Positions 1 to 10,558 of a stretch of 64,000 nt of DNA are shown here, in pieces. The DNA lies in the NCBI RefSeq assembly GCF_003473485.1, contig NC_053049.1:10788001-10852000 (forward strand), given 5' to 3'. Position 1 is the stretch's first letter. Each line of letters starts with the position of its first letter. This stretch comes from Medicago truncatula. Lineage: Eukaryota > Streptophyta > Magnoliopsida > Fabales > Fabaceae. The notes beneath the pieces were generated by a model that was given only the letters and a program-made list of their open reading frames with translations, ran no database searches and was not told the DNA's origin. Position numbers and translations under genes: made by a program.

Positions 1-700
1 CGTCTAGGATGTTACAAGTAGAGCTGTAAAAAATGGGTTGGGCCCATGGACCAGCTCATTGGCCCATATTTTTGGATCGGACCGGGCCTAAAAAACTAGC
101 CCAAAATTGCACCCAGGCTTTTTCAACGGGCTTTGGGCCGGCCCATATTTCATTTTATTTTTGTTAAAAAACAACATATTTTTAAAAAAAAATATCAACT
201 GATTTATTAACAAAAAAAATATTTAAATAAATAAACTTAATAAATATGAATGAATTTAGCTTACAGTTTTAAAATTTTAAACTTTATAAATTTTTAATTT
301 GATTTAATTGAAAGAATAATCTGGAGTTTAATTATTATTCAATGTTAATGTAAAAATTATTTATATTTTTATGTCCATCCAATCATATTTTAGCATAAAA
401 AATAGTGGTGAGTAACTAATACAAAATACATAAAAAAGAGTGAATAAATTTTAAAAATAAAACATATACGGGCCAGGCCGGGCCGGGCTCTAGAATTCAC
501 AGCCCAATCATTAACAGGCTGGGTCAGGATGGCCCATTTCTATAGTCGGGCCTCTCGGACCCGGGCTGGGCCGGGCCGACCCATTTGACACCTCTAGTTA
601 CAAGTGGTATTAGAGCAGACCTCTTCAGTACGATGTGGTTCGAGGACGAACCAAGTGGAAATAAACAGATAAACCTTATCTATGAAGAGATTAAGAAAAT
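1..700 (+). mobile_element. LTR-retrotransposon remnant (LTR end and primer-binding site)
   Basis: With the hAT insertion removed, the flanks read as an LTR-like end, then TGGTATTAGAGCAGA at about 605-619. This closely resembles the initiator-Met tRNA primer-binding site TGGTATCAGAGC used by many plant LTR retrotransposons. About 20 bases on comes GTTCGAGGACGAAC, a word I recall from Ty3-type chromovirus elements. No coding frame follows. The left boundary lies outside the window, so size and family are uncertain. Confidence 0.45.
19..596. mobile_element. Non-autonomous hAT-type element (578 bp)
   Basis: Both ends carry related inverted repeats: the left end starts TAGAGCTGTAAAAAATGGGT and the right end, read in reverse, starts TAGAGGTGTCAAATGGGT. 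The element is flanked by a perfect 8-bp target duplication, GTTACAAG, at 11-18 and 597-604. An 8-bp duplication with a TAG(A/G)G-start repeat is the hAT signature. The ends are GC-rich (GGGCC/GGCCC words) and the middle is very AT-rich with no reading frame, so it is a MITE-like derivative moved by a transposase from elsewhere. It sits inside an older retrotransposon remnant, next to that element's apparent primer-binding site. Confidence 0.88.
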
Positions 701-960
701 TGGTTATGAAGCTCACATACTTGATACGACACGGATACATGTTTACTGTGAATCACATTCTTGAATTTTAAAAAATTTCCGTATCTACGTATCGGTGTCG
801 TATCGTATCCGTGTCGTATCAAGCATGCGAGCTTCATAGATAAGAAAAATTGATTAATATATCGTATTCGTGTCGTATCATGTGTATTCTTATCTACGAT
901 ACGACACCGATACGTAGATACGGGAAAAATTTAAAATTCAAGATGCGATACGGTCAAAAT
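701..960. repeat. Inverted repeat of CGTATC/GATACG words
   Basis: The arm at about 706-738 (TATGAAGCTCACATACTTGATACGACACGGATAC region) is repeated in reverse complement at about 808-840. A related GATACGACACCGATACGTAG block follows at 898-920. The unit is built from GTATCSGTGTCGTATC words. It looks like a short non-coding palindromic element; a related block occurs at 56940-57010. Confidence 0.6.
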
Positions 961-2650
961 ACTTTAATATAAAATTAAATTTAAACTAAATATTAAAATG
1001 TAGAATACAATTTGCTCAAAAAAAATGTAGAATACAAATTATACTCAAAAGCAAATAAACAGATAATATTTAGTTCAAAGAAAAAAATATTATTATTACA
1101 TCTGTCAGTCGCATTTAACTGAGAAGCGTGTTGTCACGCGTGCAGTAGAAAAGTTGTGCGAAAAAATAAATATCATGTGATTAATGAATGCTAAAGTTTT
1201 TAATTATGGTTATTTAATTTTTTGGAGTTTGGCAGAGTTTGTCCAGATCTATGTTTACTGTGAATCACATAATAATGCATGGAAACTAGTCGGTGGCAAC
1301 AAAAACTATTTAAAATAAATATCTTCTATTTTTTTTGTTTTTAAAAGAAACTTCAACTTCTTTTTACTGAAAAAACTTCAGCTTTTTTCTGCTAAAAAAT
1401 ATCAGCTTATAGGACCAGCTTAATGTAGGACTATATAGTAGTACTAGAAACAGTGTGTTTGAAAACTTTTTTAAAGGAAAAAAAATGTGTAAGAATTTAG
1501 TCCACTTGTTCAAATAAATTAGACTTTCCCAATTAGGAAATAGAGAAATCTAAATTTGAAAATGAAAACATCGAGTGGCCTTTTTTCATTTCAAGTCAAG
1601 AATGTTAAGTGACGACTTTTCTTAGGACTAGTATTATATTTATGATAAATGATATATGAACAATCATTTTTGACAACTTTTGTAACAACTTTCTCTTTTA
1701 TACTCATATTATCTTTTTACTTTCTCTCTCTATTGCTTTGATTTTTGTGTCAATACTTCATTTCCTTTGTAAAATTTTGATTGTCACATATATCAATGTT
1801 CAAATAACACAACTCTATATTTATACAGTCGAAGGAGATGTCCAATAAAAAATTAACTTTTTTTTTTTAGGGAAATAAAAAATTAACTTAATTAGTATTG
1901 ATTCATGAAACATATGTTGGCACCACATAAAATTAAAATAATACATCAACTATTGTGAGCAATACTATAATAGAATAGAAGTATTAAAATTAGAGTTTAA
2001 TTTTATGTAAACATGTTTACATTGTTACAAATTATGATCATCTATATATATTTGTGACTTTAAAAGTCAAATGTGACTTTCGAGAAATTATATATGTACA
2101 TGAGTTTTACAACAACTTTTGTGACAATGTATATTTTCTCTTTTTGTTTTCTTTCTCTCGTGTTTTTTCTATCACGAGCAATTTTTGTATAGTCACAACC
2201 ACAAATATAATTGGTTTAGGCATACATACAAATGGGAATATGTAAAAAGAAAAAAAAAATCAACTTATTATTATTATTGAAAAATATTGATTAATGTGTA
2301 TTGTTGTGTGTCTGCTTAAATGATCTGGATTTGTGTCTGTGACTATTTAAGAATTATCTATCCCTCTATCACACTCTCCACATGCTTCACACTCTCCACA
2401 TGCTACGTTGTTTTATTCCACTTAAGTCTCTCTCTCTCTCAATTTTTGCCATGACCCTCTTCGTCGTTCTCCCATTGACATAGCATATTTGGTATCACGC
2501 ACAAAATCGTCGTTCTCTATCTCACCTTGAATGTTTTGATGATGATACTTTTGTTGAGGATGACGGTGGTGGTAATTGTTGAAGGTGAGGAGATGACCAA
2601 CAAAAGTGATGAATGGCGACGATGATGACATGTGACATTGTAGAGAGACA

Positions 2651-2704
<54 letters not shown>
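2651..2704. repeat. (AT)n-(AG)n compound microsatellite
   Basis: About 21 bases of AT alternation pass directly into about 33 bases of AG alternation. This is simple repeat DNA and the frame across it is not a gene. Confidence 0.95.
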
Positions 2705-2708
<4 letters not shown>

Positions 2709-2861
2709 GTGAGTTTATATTACGAAAGAGAAAGTTGTCTCAAAAATATCCACCAATTAAAAGGTCATGACTCAAGATATATAAAACTAATTATCGTGTC
2801 TCACATTATAATAGATCGCGAGGTGTGTATTTGAAAACTTATAGTGATATTGCTTTTTTTT

Positions 2862-2942
2862 GGTGGTGCCAGGGGTTCGAACCTTGAACCTTGTATATAT
2901 TATGCATTGTTCATACCAATTGAGTTAAGCTCACGAGGACAG
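2862..2942 (-). mobile_element. tRNA-derived SINE, short form
   Basis: Read on the minus strand it starts CCTCGTGAGCTTAACTCAAT, has an A-box-like TTAACTCAATTGGTA and a B-box GGTTCGAACCCCTGG, and ends in GGCACCACC followed by an A-run (T-run at 2853-2860 on the plus strand). The same layout recurs at 3461, 6901, 22495 and 61755. It is a Pol III-type retroposon fossil. Confidence 0.75.
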
Positions 2943-3460
2943 TGGTATTGCATTTAAGTAAAGGATATTGCTCCTTATAACAAAAAAAGTATCACAAATA
3001 ATTCACGATCCCATATTTAACTAAAAGTTTTTTCAAATTATACTGATGCAATCCCATGTTTTCCGGCCAGCAAGCAAGTTTATTGGGTAGATGCTATTTC
3101 GCGATCCGCTCGGGACACATTCTCCTGAGATATATAGCAATGCTCATAAGTAAATGTTACTCTGGAGAAGTTATAAAACATTCAATGTGGTCAATTTGAT
3201 AGGCACACTGCAGTACTGTACTGTGGTATGGAGGATTTGGAATGATTTCGTATTCTCTTCAAAAGACCCCGAAAGTGCAAGAAAGTTAATCCAAAAAAGA
3301 GAACGAAGGTTGAAGAGGTTGTGGATTTAATTAAAGGAAAGTATTTCCTTTATTTTTAGGCAAATTAAAAATATTTCTTAGCAATGGTTTTTAGCAAATA
3401 AAAAAACCAATGAGAGTTTCCTTTTTGTTCTATGAGTAGTAGATAAATCTTTATATTATT

Positions 3461-3540
3461 CACGTGAGCTTAACTCAGTTGGTAAGAACAAATAATATAT
3501 GTAATGTCTGGAGTTCGAACTTAGGACACAAAAAAAATAA
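3461..3540 (+). mobile_element. tRNA-derived SINE, short form
   Basis: CACGTGAGCTTAACTCAGTT (A-box), then GGAGTTCGAACTTAGG (decayed B-box), then an A-rich tail. Same family as the copies at 2862 and 22495, diverged in the B-box. Confidence 0.7.
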
Positions 3541-4033
3541 AATAATAGAAATCTTTATAATTGTATTATTATACCACCTGTTTCTCTGTTTTGTTGGAAG
3601 AGGTTGTGGATTCAATTAAAAGTATTTTCTTTGTTGTCCATTTTTTGTTATATTGATGTTCAAAAATAAGATAAAATTAGACAATACTTGATTGGAATAA
3701 CATGGTATTTGATGAAATTACAATGGTATTGTGATTTTGTTGAGGTTTAAAAATATAGTTTTTATCAAAACCACAATTATTCACTATAATTTTATCGAAG
3801 TCACCGTTAATCAAATATCCACTTTCTGAGACTATTAGAGATACATGGACGTGAGCCAACATCATAGATGTTTTCAAAGACCTAATGACATTTAGTTAAT
3901 GATAAATAAATGAATGTAGACACTCATATCGCACACAAATTAAATAATCCGTTTGAGTTGATTTTTTTTTTTAAATATCTTCATATAAAATATTGAAAAA
4001 TGCTAACGTGTGTTTTAAAAAATACATGTTAAG

Positions 4034-4292
4034 TGTTATGAATAAATGAAAATATGATGTGGATGTCCATTGTCCCTAGACCTTCTATATTCTTTAACTA
4101 CTATGACTAAATGACTTTATTGATATTTAATCTCATGACTCTTCATGTAATTGTAAGTTACAACTTTGTATCCTATAAATAGGACCTACATTGTCATGTA
4201 AAGATATACTTGTGAAGAGAATAATACAAAGTGTTTTCATCTTCTTCATTCTCTTTTTGTTTGATCTTGTGCATTTACTTTATTTCTTAACA
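4034..4292 (+). repeat. 5' LTR of the Copia-type element
   Basis: 259 bp, TG...CA termini, preceded by TSD TTAAG. It carries the presumed element promoter (CCTATAAATAGG at about 4171-4182). It matches the 3' LTR at 9063-9325 almost throughout. Confidence 0.92.
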
Positions 4293-5039
4293 CGTTATCA
4301 GCACGAAACGCTGACCAACTGAGATTCAAAATTTCAGAGCATACAAGATTGTGCAAAAGAGTAGCATAAAAAGAACATGAATTTTGGATTATGGGTTTAT
4401 GAGGTTCAACACACATGCAACAATCAGTGTGTCAATTCTAAAGGCACACGTTTTTGAAGTTTTTAAAGATCAATGTGTGTTTCGATTTATTCTTTCGTAA
4501 TAGATACCATGACTATCATTCTAATGCTTTTTAGTTTATAGGCTTGTGTGACTACGTTTATCCTTATTAACATTTACTGCTGATGCTTATATTTATATGC
4601 TGATTATTGTTTGGAGATAATTTGATGCCTAATCATACCACACATAATTGCCGTTCCAATCAACATTCCAGCCTTTGTTTCTTCTGTGACCGATTCCACC
4701 ATTAAGGTTACACTATTAGTTCATTCATTCTTAAAGTTTTATAACGTAGTGGTAGATGTATGAGTCACATTCATTCTTCAATTTAGCTTTTCAATTGTTG
4801 GATTACATCTATGATTTAATGGCAGAACATGTAAAGTTTAAGAATGCATGAGATTAAAACTTCTTTAAGTTTATAAGGTATTCTCTTTACTTCCTTTTAT
4901 GGTGCTTTGTTGAGGTTGCTCATCAAATGATATTTGATTTTAGTGGATGGTATTTTTCTTGATCCATATTAGTATAATGTAAGAAAATTTTCATTCTTCG
5001 TTCATACTATGTTCATGCTAATTAAGTTGCGAAATTATA

Positions 5040-5044
<5 letters not shown>

Positions 5045-5088
<44 letters not shown>
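5045..5088. repeat. (AT)n microsatellite
   Basis: About 44 bases of AT alternation inside the retrotransposon leader region. Confidence 0.95.
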
Positions 5089-5089
<1 letters not shown>

Positions 5090-5490
5090 TTCATCCAGAT
5101 TATCTATTCCACCTTACTTTTTGGTTATATATTTGGGTGAAATTTATGCATGTTATGAATTTGTGCAAATGGTATATTGATATTTAATTTGTTTAACATT
5201 GTTGCATCACAATTTTTAGATTTTACTATGAATTTTATTTAACTTGTTTATAGGTTTCATACTATATTTATAAAGTATTTTTCTACTTGCGTCTTGTGAC
5301 TAAAAATTAATAGATTTATTTTTCTGAAATTTCAAAAAGAATTCTTCAAAATGACATAGGTATGAAGAAAAGATTTATTTATTTTTATTCATTTTAAATT
5401 TCGGAAGAATTTAACGTTGAAACATCCCTGAAGGATTGTTCAAAGAATGAATATTATTTTTATTATTGTTTATGAAGATTTGAGATATGG

Positions 5491-6659
5491 TTCTAGAAGA
5501 ACTGATAAGTTAACATCAAGCATTTGTGAAAGATTGCAAAATAAAAATATCGTGATTTTCCTTCGTCGTTGTCGATAGAGGTTTGTGGTTGAGTTCTTGA
5601 AGAACTAGATATTTGTTCATAAATTAAATTTGAGATCTATTTGATCCTAGTATAAGTTATACAAAAGAAATTAAAGAAAAATTATTTATGCCCCTTGAGA
5701 TGTATATAGTTCTTGAAGAACTAAATATTTAAATATCAAGCATCCTCGAAGGATAGGAAATCTATTTTATCTTTGTATAATTTTTAAAATGAAAGTATTA
5801 TGTTACATGTTGAAAATGTTATATATAGCTCTCGAAGAATTAATATAGTTCTTGCTCAAATAAAGAATTTTTTTGATTATTGTAATGAAGATTTAAAATA
5901 TAGTTCCTGAAGAACTGAGATATAATATTAAATCATCTTTGAAGGATTGTAAAATTGTGATTTTACTTGCTTATTTTTCATAGATAGTTAAGATCTATTT
6001 GATCTTAGTATAAATTCTAAGAAAAGAAAAATTATTTATGCCTCTTGTTCCTGAAGTAGCAAAATCAAGAAAACAATATCAAGAAAATTTTGGCCGATAA
6101 ATCACATTTGTGATCGAACGTAAGATTACAATCAATGATGAAATGATCAAGACATAGAAATTAAAGGTAATATCATATTTTTACATACTTGATATTTATA
6201 ATTTGTGCTCCACGTATTATTATTATCTTTTTGGTAGAATGCTCTATATAATTGCTTTTCCAATGAAATTTTAATTATTGTGGTTGTGAATGTGATGTTA
6301 TTATTTCTTTTGAAAATATTAAGTTTAAGAATAATATTATTTTGAATTGGAAACCTTGTTAGTTGACAGGAGAACTATATATGAATTTTGTAGTACTAAT
6401 TCCTTCTAAAAAGTATATCTATGATATTTTGAGGTCTCAAGCAAGTATTGCTCCTAGAACTTGACCTCGCTAAGGATCACAATAATTTTATGTATATTTT
6501 GTTGGATTTTGTTTGTGAACGCAAGATGTATTTTGTGAAAGACTACAAATGATGCTATAATTACGGAAGGCTCCAGAAGAGCAAATATATTATCTTTTGT
6601 GAAATTAATTTTAGTATTATATTTGACACTATAAAAATTATAGAAGGCTCTAGAAGAGC
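5491..6659. repeat. Dispersed TTCTNGAAGAA palindromic motifs
   Basis: Near-palindromic words of the form GTTCTTGAAGAACT recur within the retrotransposon: 5491-5503, 5593-5606, 5708-5722, 5828-5841, 5903-5916, 6569-6582 and 6646-6659. Each contains a TTCnnGAA-like core, the half-site pair of a heat-shock element. They are regular in form but irregular in spacing. Confidence 0.6.
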
Positions 6660-6900
6660 AAATATATTGTTATATGGAATAATAGAATTACGTACTGAGA
6701 TGCATTATATGATATCCATTAGAGCATTATATGAAACTAATTTCATAGAAATTTATTACGTTTCAAGGATATCATATTGAAGAAGAAGAAAAAGGTTAAA
6801 TATATCTATATTACGAGATTACTTTGGAGAAAATAAGTGTAGTGAAAAGAAAAAAAAAATTGATTTATACTACATATATTAGTGCAATGGAAACACATAT

Positions 6901-7042
6901 TTTTTTTTTTTTTGGGTCAAGTAGCCTAGTGGCTAGAGCTCACACAATTTAATTGTGGAGAAGTGGAGTGTCCGGGGTTCGAACCCCGGCTCCTGCATAT
7001 AATATGCAATATCCCTACCAACTGAGCTAAGCTCACGGGGAT
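6901..7042 (-). mobile_element. tRNA-derived SINE, long form, with 13-bp TSD
   Basis: Inserted into the Copia-type element and bounded by a 13-bp duplication TGGAAACACATAT (6888-6900 and 7043-7055). On the minus strand it starts at the CCCCGTGAGCTTAGCTCAGT end (A-box TAGCTCAGTTGG), has a perfect B-box GGGTTCGAACCCCGG, then a specific body (CTCCACAATTAAATTGTG) and an A-run tail (T-run 6900-6913 on the plus strand). This is the best preserved SINE copy here and defines the family. Confidence 0.92.
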
Positions 7043-9062
7043 TGGAAACACATATTATTGTAAACCAGAAGTTTACAAATTGTATTAAATTTATCGTTGG
7101 CAAGACCGGTTGGGTTATCCAGATCTATTATGATGCATAAATTAGTTGAAAATAAAATAAAATTAGATATATGTTGAAGAGCCAGAAGATTCTGCAATCC
7201 AGTAACTATGGTATTACTAGTTCCCATGGAAAGTTGACAATAAGAATGAGTCTCTCACTTATATAAGGTGATATTTAAATTAATATAATGATCATGTGAA
7301 TCACTTGGATATTATAACTAAATTATCACATGTATATCCATAACCAGAAGTTTGTGAGATTATTATGTCAACAAATTTGACTAAGAGTTTATTTTAAGAA
7401 CTTTTCAGAAAGTATTCGATAATCAGAAAGTATTCGATAAGTATCATTTGTCAATTGATATTGAATAACCGGGAGCATATGCTCATAAAAATGGACTTGA
7501 AGATCCATTCTTTAGACGTCTAAAGTTAATTGTATAATTGATACTTATTAGACCATGCCTTATAAACTCTATTTTGGTTATGGGACCATATCTTATAAAC
7601 TAAATTTTGGTAATCAACAAGTTGTTGAGATATTGATTCGCATCAAGCCAACACAATACTATATATAAGTTCTCCCCTTAATTTATCATTGGTTTTTGGT
7701 TAAAAACCTAATATTTCTCATCTAAGTGGATGTTTGGATGTGTTGCGTATATCACAATTGCTCCAATATAATGCACTACGATAAATCTCAAAAGAATATT
7801 GGGAAAAAAATATTTGATATGAATCTCCATCTATCATTAACTGTATTGAGCCAACTTATTTACAACCTAGTAGGCTGATTATCAATTGATGGGTTAGTTT
7901 TCCCAATATTAGGGGAAGATAATAAGAAGCTGAACATGTGAACCTGAAGTTCCAAATAAATTATTTGAAAGGAAATATTATTGTCTCGTCTTGATCCTCA
8001 AGGTATAACTCAACAAAGGTAAATAAAGGTCAATGTCTACCATTTATTTTTAAGAGACATATATTCTTTAAAGACATATTCACTTAAAGTGAATTCGAGA
8101 ACTTTTTTTGATTAAGTTCTGTAGCACATGAAAGGCTCAAATTATATGAAAGATGTGCTACAATATGACTCACTTGATAGTGATATATGAAACTCCCTGA
8201 AGGGTTTCATTTGCGTAATATATACTATTAAAATTATTGAAAAGATGACATCATTTGTCCATTTTAAGGATTTGAAATGAATTTATTATAATCGATTTTA
8301 TGATAATAGTATAAAATATTAGAAATCCTGAAGATATTCTAAAATTTGTTATTATATAAATGTTGATATGGACAAATCTAATTGATTATATATTAGAATG
8401 ATTGTCATGTCACTTGATGTGAGTAAAGATCATGTCCTCAAGAAAATTATGAACAACTTGAATTGGTCAAGTGAGGACACTAATGTATTTTGCTTATTAT
8501 TTATATATGGTGGTATTTTAGTTTTGTCAATACAGATATTGCAGCAAAGTCAAGCATGCAATTTGTACCTTAGAGAAAGAACAATATCATTCAATCGTTC
8601 GAAAATGCTAACACCACATCAAGGAAGTGGAGAATGTTCTTTCTTAAAGATTATGATTTTATACATACAAGAAACTTGCGGTTTTCCAATTTTAAGAGGA
8701 GGTTCTTTCAACAACCCAATATGAAGATATCTCATGAGCCGCTAATTTGGAGAAGAGTATGAAAATAGATCATACCTTTCTACAGAGTCACCGCCAAGTA
8801 AAATTTTTGAGTAACCAGTATAAAAGATTATTGAAATTTCTTCGTTGTCTTCATGAGGGGAAGACAAAAATGTATTCTACACTCTTTTTTCCTTAACCAT
8901 GGTTTTATCCCACTGGTTTTCCCGGTAAGATTTTTAATGAGGCAGATTAAAACACAAAAGGTTGTTGTACTCTTTTTCCTTCACTATATATTTTTTTTCC
9001 ATTGGGTTTTTCTCTAATAAGGTTTTAATGAGGCACATCCTTCATGGACATTCAAGGGGGAG

Positions 9063-9325
9063 TGTTATGAATAAATGAAAATATTATGTGGATGTCCATT
9101 GTCCCTAGACCTTCTATATTCTTTAACTACTATGACTAAATGACTTTATTGATATTTAGTCTCATGACTCTTCATGTAAATGTAAGTTACAACTTTTGTA
9201 TCCTACTATAAATAGGACCTACATTGCCATGTAAAGATATACTTGTGAAGAGAATAATACAAAGTGCTTTCATCTTCTCCATTCTCTTCTTCTTTGATCT
9301 TGTGCTTTTACTTTATTTCTTAACA
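9063..9325 (+). repeat. 3' LTR of the Copia-type element
   Basis: 263 bp, TG...CA termini, preceded by the polypurine tract and followed by TSD TTAAG (9326-9330). It has a 3-base insertion (CCTACTATAAA against CCTATAAA) relative to the 5' LTR. Confidence 0.92.
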
Positions 9326-9330
9326 TTAAG

Positions 9331-9806
9331 GAACTATATATGATAATTTTCGTATCCAATTTTTTTTACGGATTGTATTCAAATTTTTAAAAGAGCAAGA
9401 ATTGCTTTTTTCCAGTGCAAAAACTCTACTTTTAAATTTCTTAACACGTGTCATTAAAACAAAAGTTAATAAACCTTAAAATATTAAAAAATAATTTTGT
9501 GATGTCAACCTCAAGAGATTTAACACAATTGTGTTATTAAAGTTAGATTTAAACTCATGATCTCTAATTAAGTTGGAATTTGGAAGAGATATTTTTATTT
9601 AAGCGTTCTTGGTTATTTAGAAATGATCAATTAAAATGAATTGAAATAAAATAAAACACTTTCAGAATTACTTCTTGTTTTTTTTTAGTCAACACTTTCA
9701 TAATTACTGATAACATAATTGAAAAACTGAGTATAAATTATCTATATTATTGGTTGTACGAATGTTTAAGTTCATATATAATTCTTGATGAACATGAACA
9801 TCAAAA
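9331..9806. other. Intergenic, no gene seen
   Basis: AT-rich sequence between the Copia-type element and the tRNA gene. No coding pattern is visible. Confidence 0.6.
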
Positions 9807-9878
9807 GCGTTTGTAGTCCAACGGTTAGGATAATTGCCTTCCAAGCAATAGACCCGGGTTCGACTCCCGGCAAACGCA
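9807..9878 (+). tRNA. tRNA-Gly (UCC)
   Basis: 72 nt. The seven-base acceptor stem GCGTTTG pairs with CAAACGC and the discriminator base is A. The D-arm region is TAGTCCAACGGTTAGGA, the anticodon arm is TTGCCTTCCAAGCAA with anticodon TCC, and the T-arm is CCCGGGTTCGACTCCCGG. CAA words lie just upstream (AACATCAAAA), as is common at plant tRNA starts, and T-runs from 9879 act as the Pol III terminator. The B-box GGTTCGACTCC and all stems are intact, so this is a functional gene and not one of the tRNA-like SINEs. Confidence 0.97.
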
Positions 9879-9975
9879 TTTTTTTCATTTTGTTATTTTT
9901 TTCTTTGATGAGACTTGATACCATACTCTGATTTCTGGTTCAACTGTAGACATCAAAGTGACCTAATTTTATGAT

Positions 9976-10260
9976 GTGCCAAAAGGTTTTTGGTCTTTCA
10001 ATGTCACACGGCATTCCTTTCCACCACATATTAGTTGTATGTATGATCTAAGAAAAATAAATGCTGTAATATCCTTGAGAAAACAACCTTTTACACGGCA
10101 TTCCTTTCCACCACATATTAGGTTTAGTTATGCTAAAAAAGGGGATAGACATCAGAATGAGTTCATCTTGGAAATTTTCAGGAAACACCAAAACTTTAAG
10201 GACAAGAAAGTTACTAATAAACCTTTGTTTGCACACCATATCACAAATATGCATCATTAG
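9976..10260 (+). other. Small unrecognised frame across an 88-bp tandem duplication
   Basis: A 94-codon frame is open through two copies of a 28-base block, CACGGCATTCCTTTCCACCA..., at 10007-10034 and 10095-10122 (period 88). The duplication explains its internal repetition. There is no recognised domain and no upstream promoter signal. It is more likely a chance frame downstream of the tRNA gene than a gene. Confidence 0.25.
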
Positions 10261-10558
10261 ATCATTGGAAATTTAGAGGGATATGGATCACAAAGTAAAA
10301 AAAGAAAAATAATAGGTATATATAGATCACAATTCACAGGGGTAACATTGATGAGTAGAAGGTCAAGATCCCAGCCATTATCATTGCCAATTACTATACA
10401 ATATCATTATTCAAAGGCTTGAACCAGAAGCTAATTAATTCTGAGTGGAGGCATAGTTCAAGGAAAAAGAATTAAGCATCCAGGTAGAATAAAGGAATAA
10501 CTCCAATCTTTTTATCTAAAAAACAGTACATCTACACATCCTTAGGTGGTATTATGAA

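Larger units (their letters stand above)
961..4028. other. Intergenic, repeat-rich, no gene seen
   Basis: The stretch is AT-rich. It contains two SINE-like copies (listed separately), an (AT)n-(AG)n microsatellite, and a short duplicated sentence (AAGAGGTTGTGGATT at about 3314 and 3600). The open frames here are short and show no recognisable domain or codon pattern. Confidence 0.6.
4034..9325 (+). mobile_element. Complete Copia-type LTR retrotransposon, decayed interior
   Basis: Two LTRs (4034-4292 and 9063-9325) begin TGTTATGAAT and end TTCTTAACA. They differ at only about ten bases plus two small indels. A perfect 5-bp target duplication TTAAG lies at 4029-4033 and 9326-9330. A polypurine tract CAAGGGGGAG sits just before the 3' LTR, and each LTR has a TATA-like word (CCTATAAATAGG or CCTACTATAAATAGG). 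Coding remnants run in Copia order in broken frames: a zinc-finger-like pre-integrase block (WQDRLGYP-like) near 7090-7130, an AHKNGLEDP-like integrase end near 7470-7500, and reverse-transcriptase and RNase H echoes at 8090-8560. The longest frame is 108 codons, so the element makes no protein. The primer-binding site after the 5' LTR (TTATCAGCACGAAACGC) was not assigned to a tRNA. Confidence 0.9.

Noticed and set aside
2613-2834. 73-codon frame with Tyr-Ile and Arg-Glu repeats
   Set aside because: Produced by the (AT)n-(AG)n microsatellite.
6901-7042. A tRNA gene in this stretch (A- and B-box present)
   Set aside because: It has no acceptor-stem pairing or anticodon arm, and has a poly-A tail and target duplication, so it is a SINE.
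8398-8724. A 108-codon frame as an independent gene
   Set aside because: It lies in the reverse-transcriptase/RNase H region of the dead Copia-type element and contains a TYGG-like remnant (IYGG).
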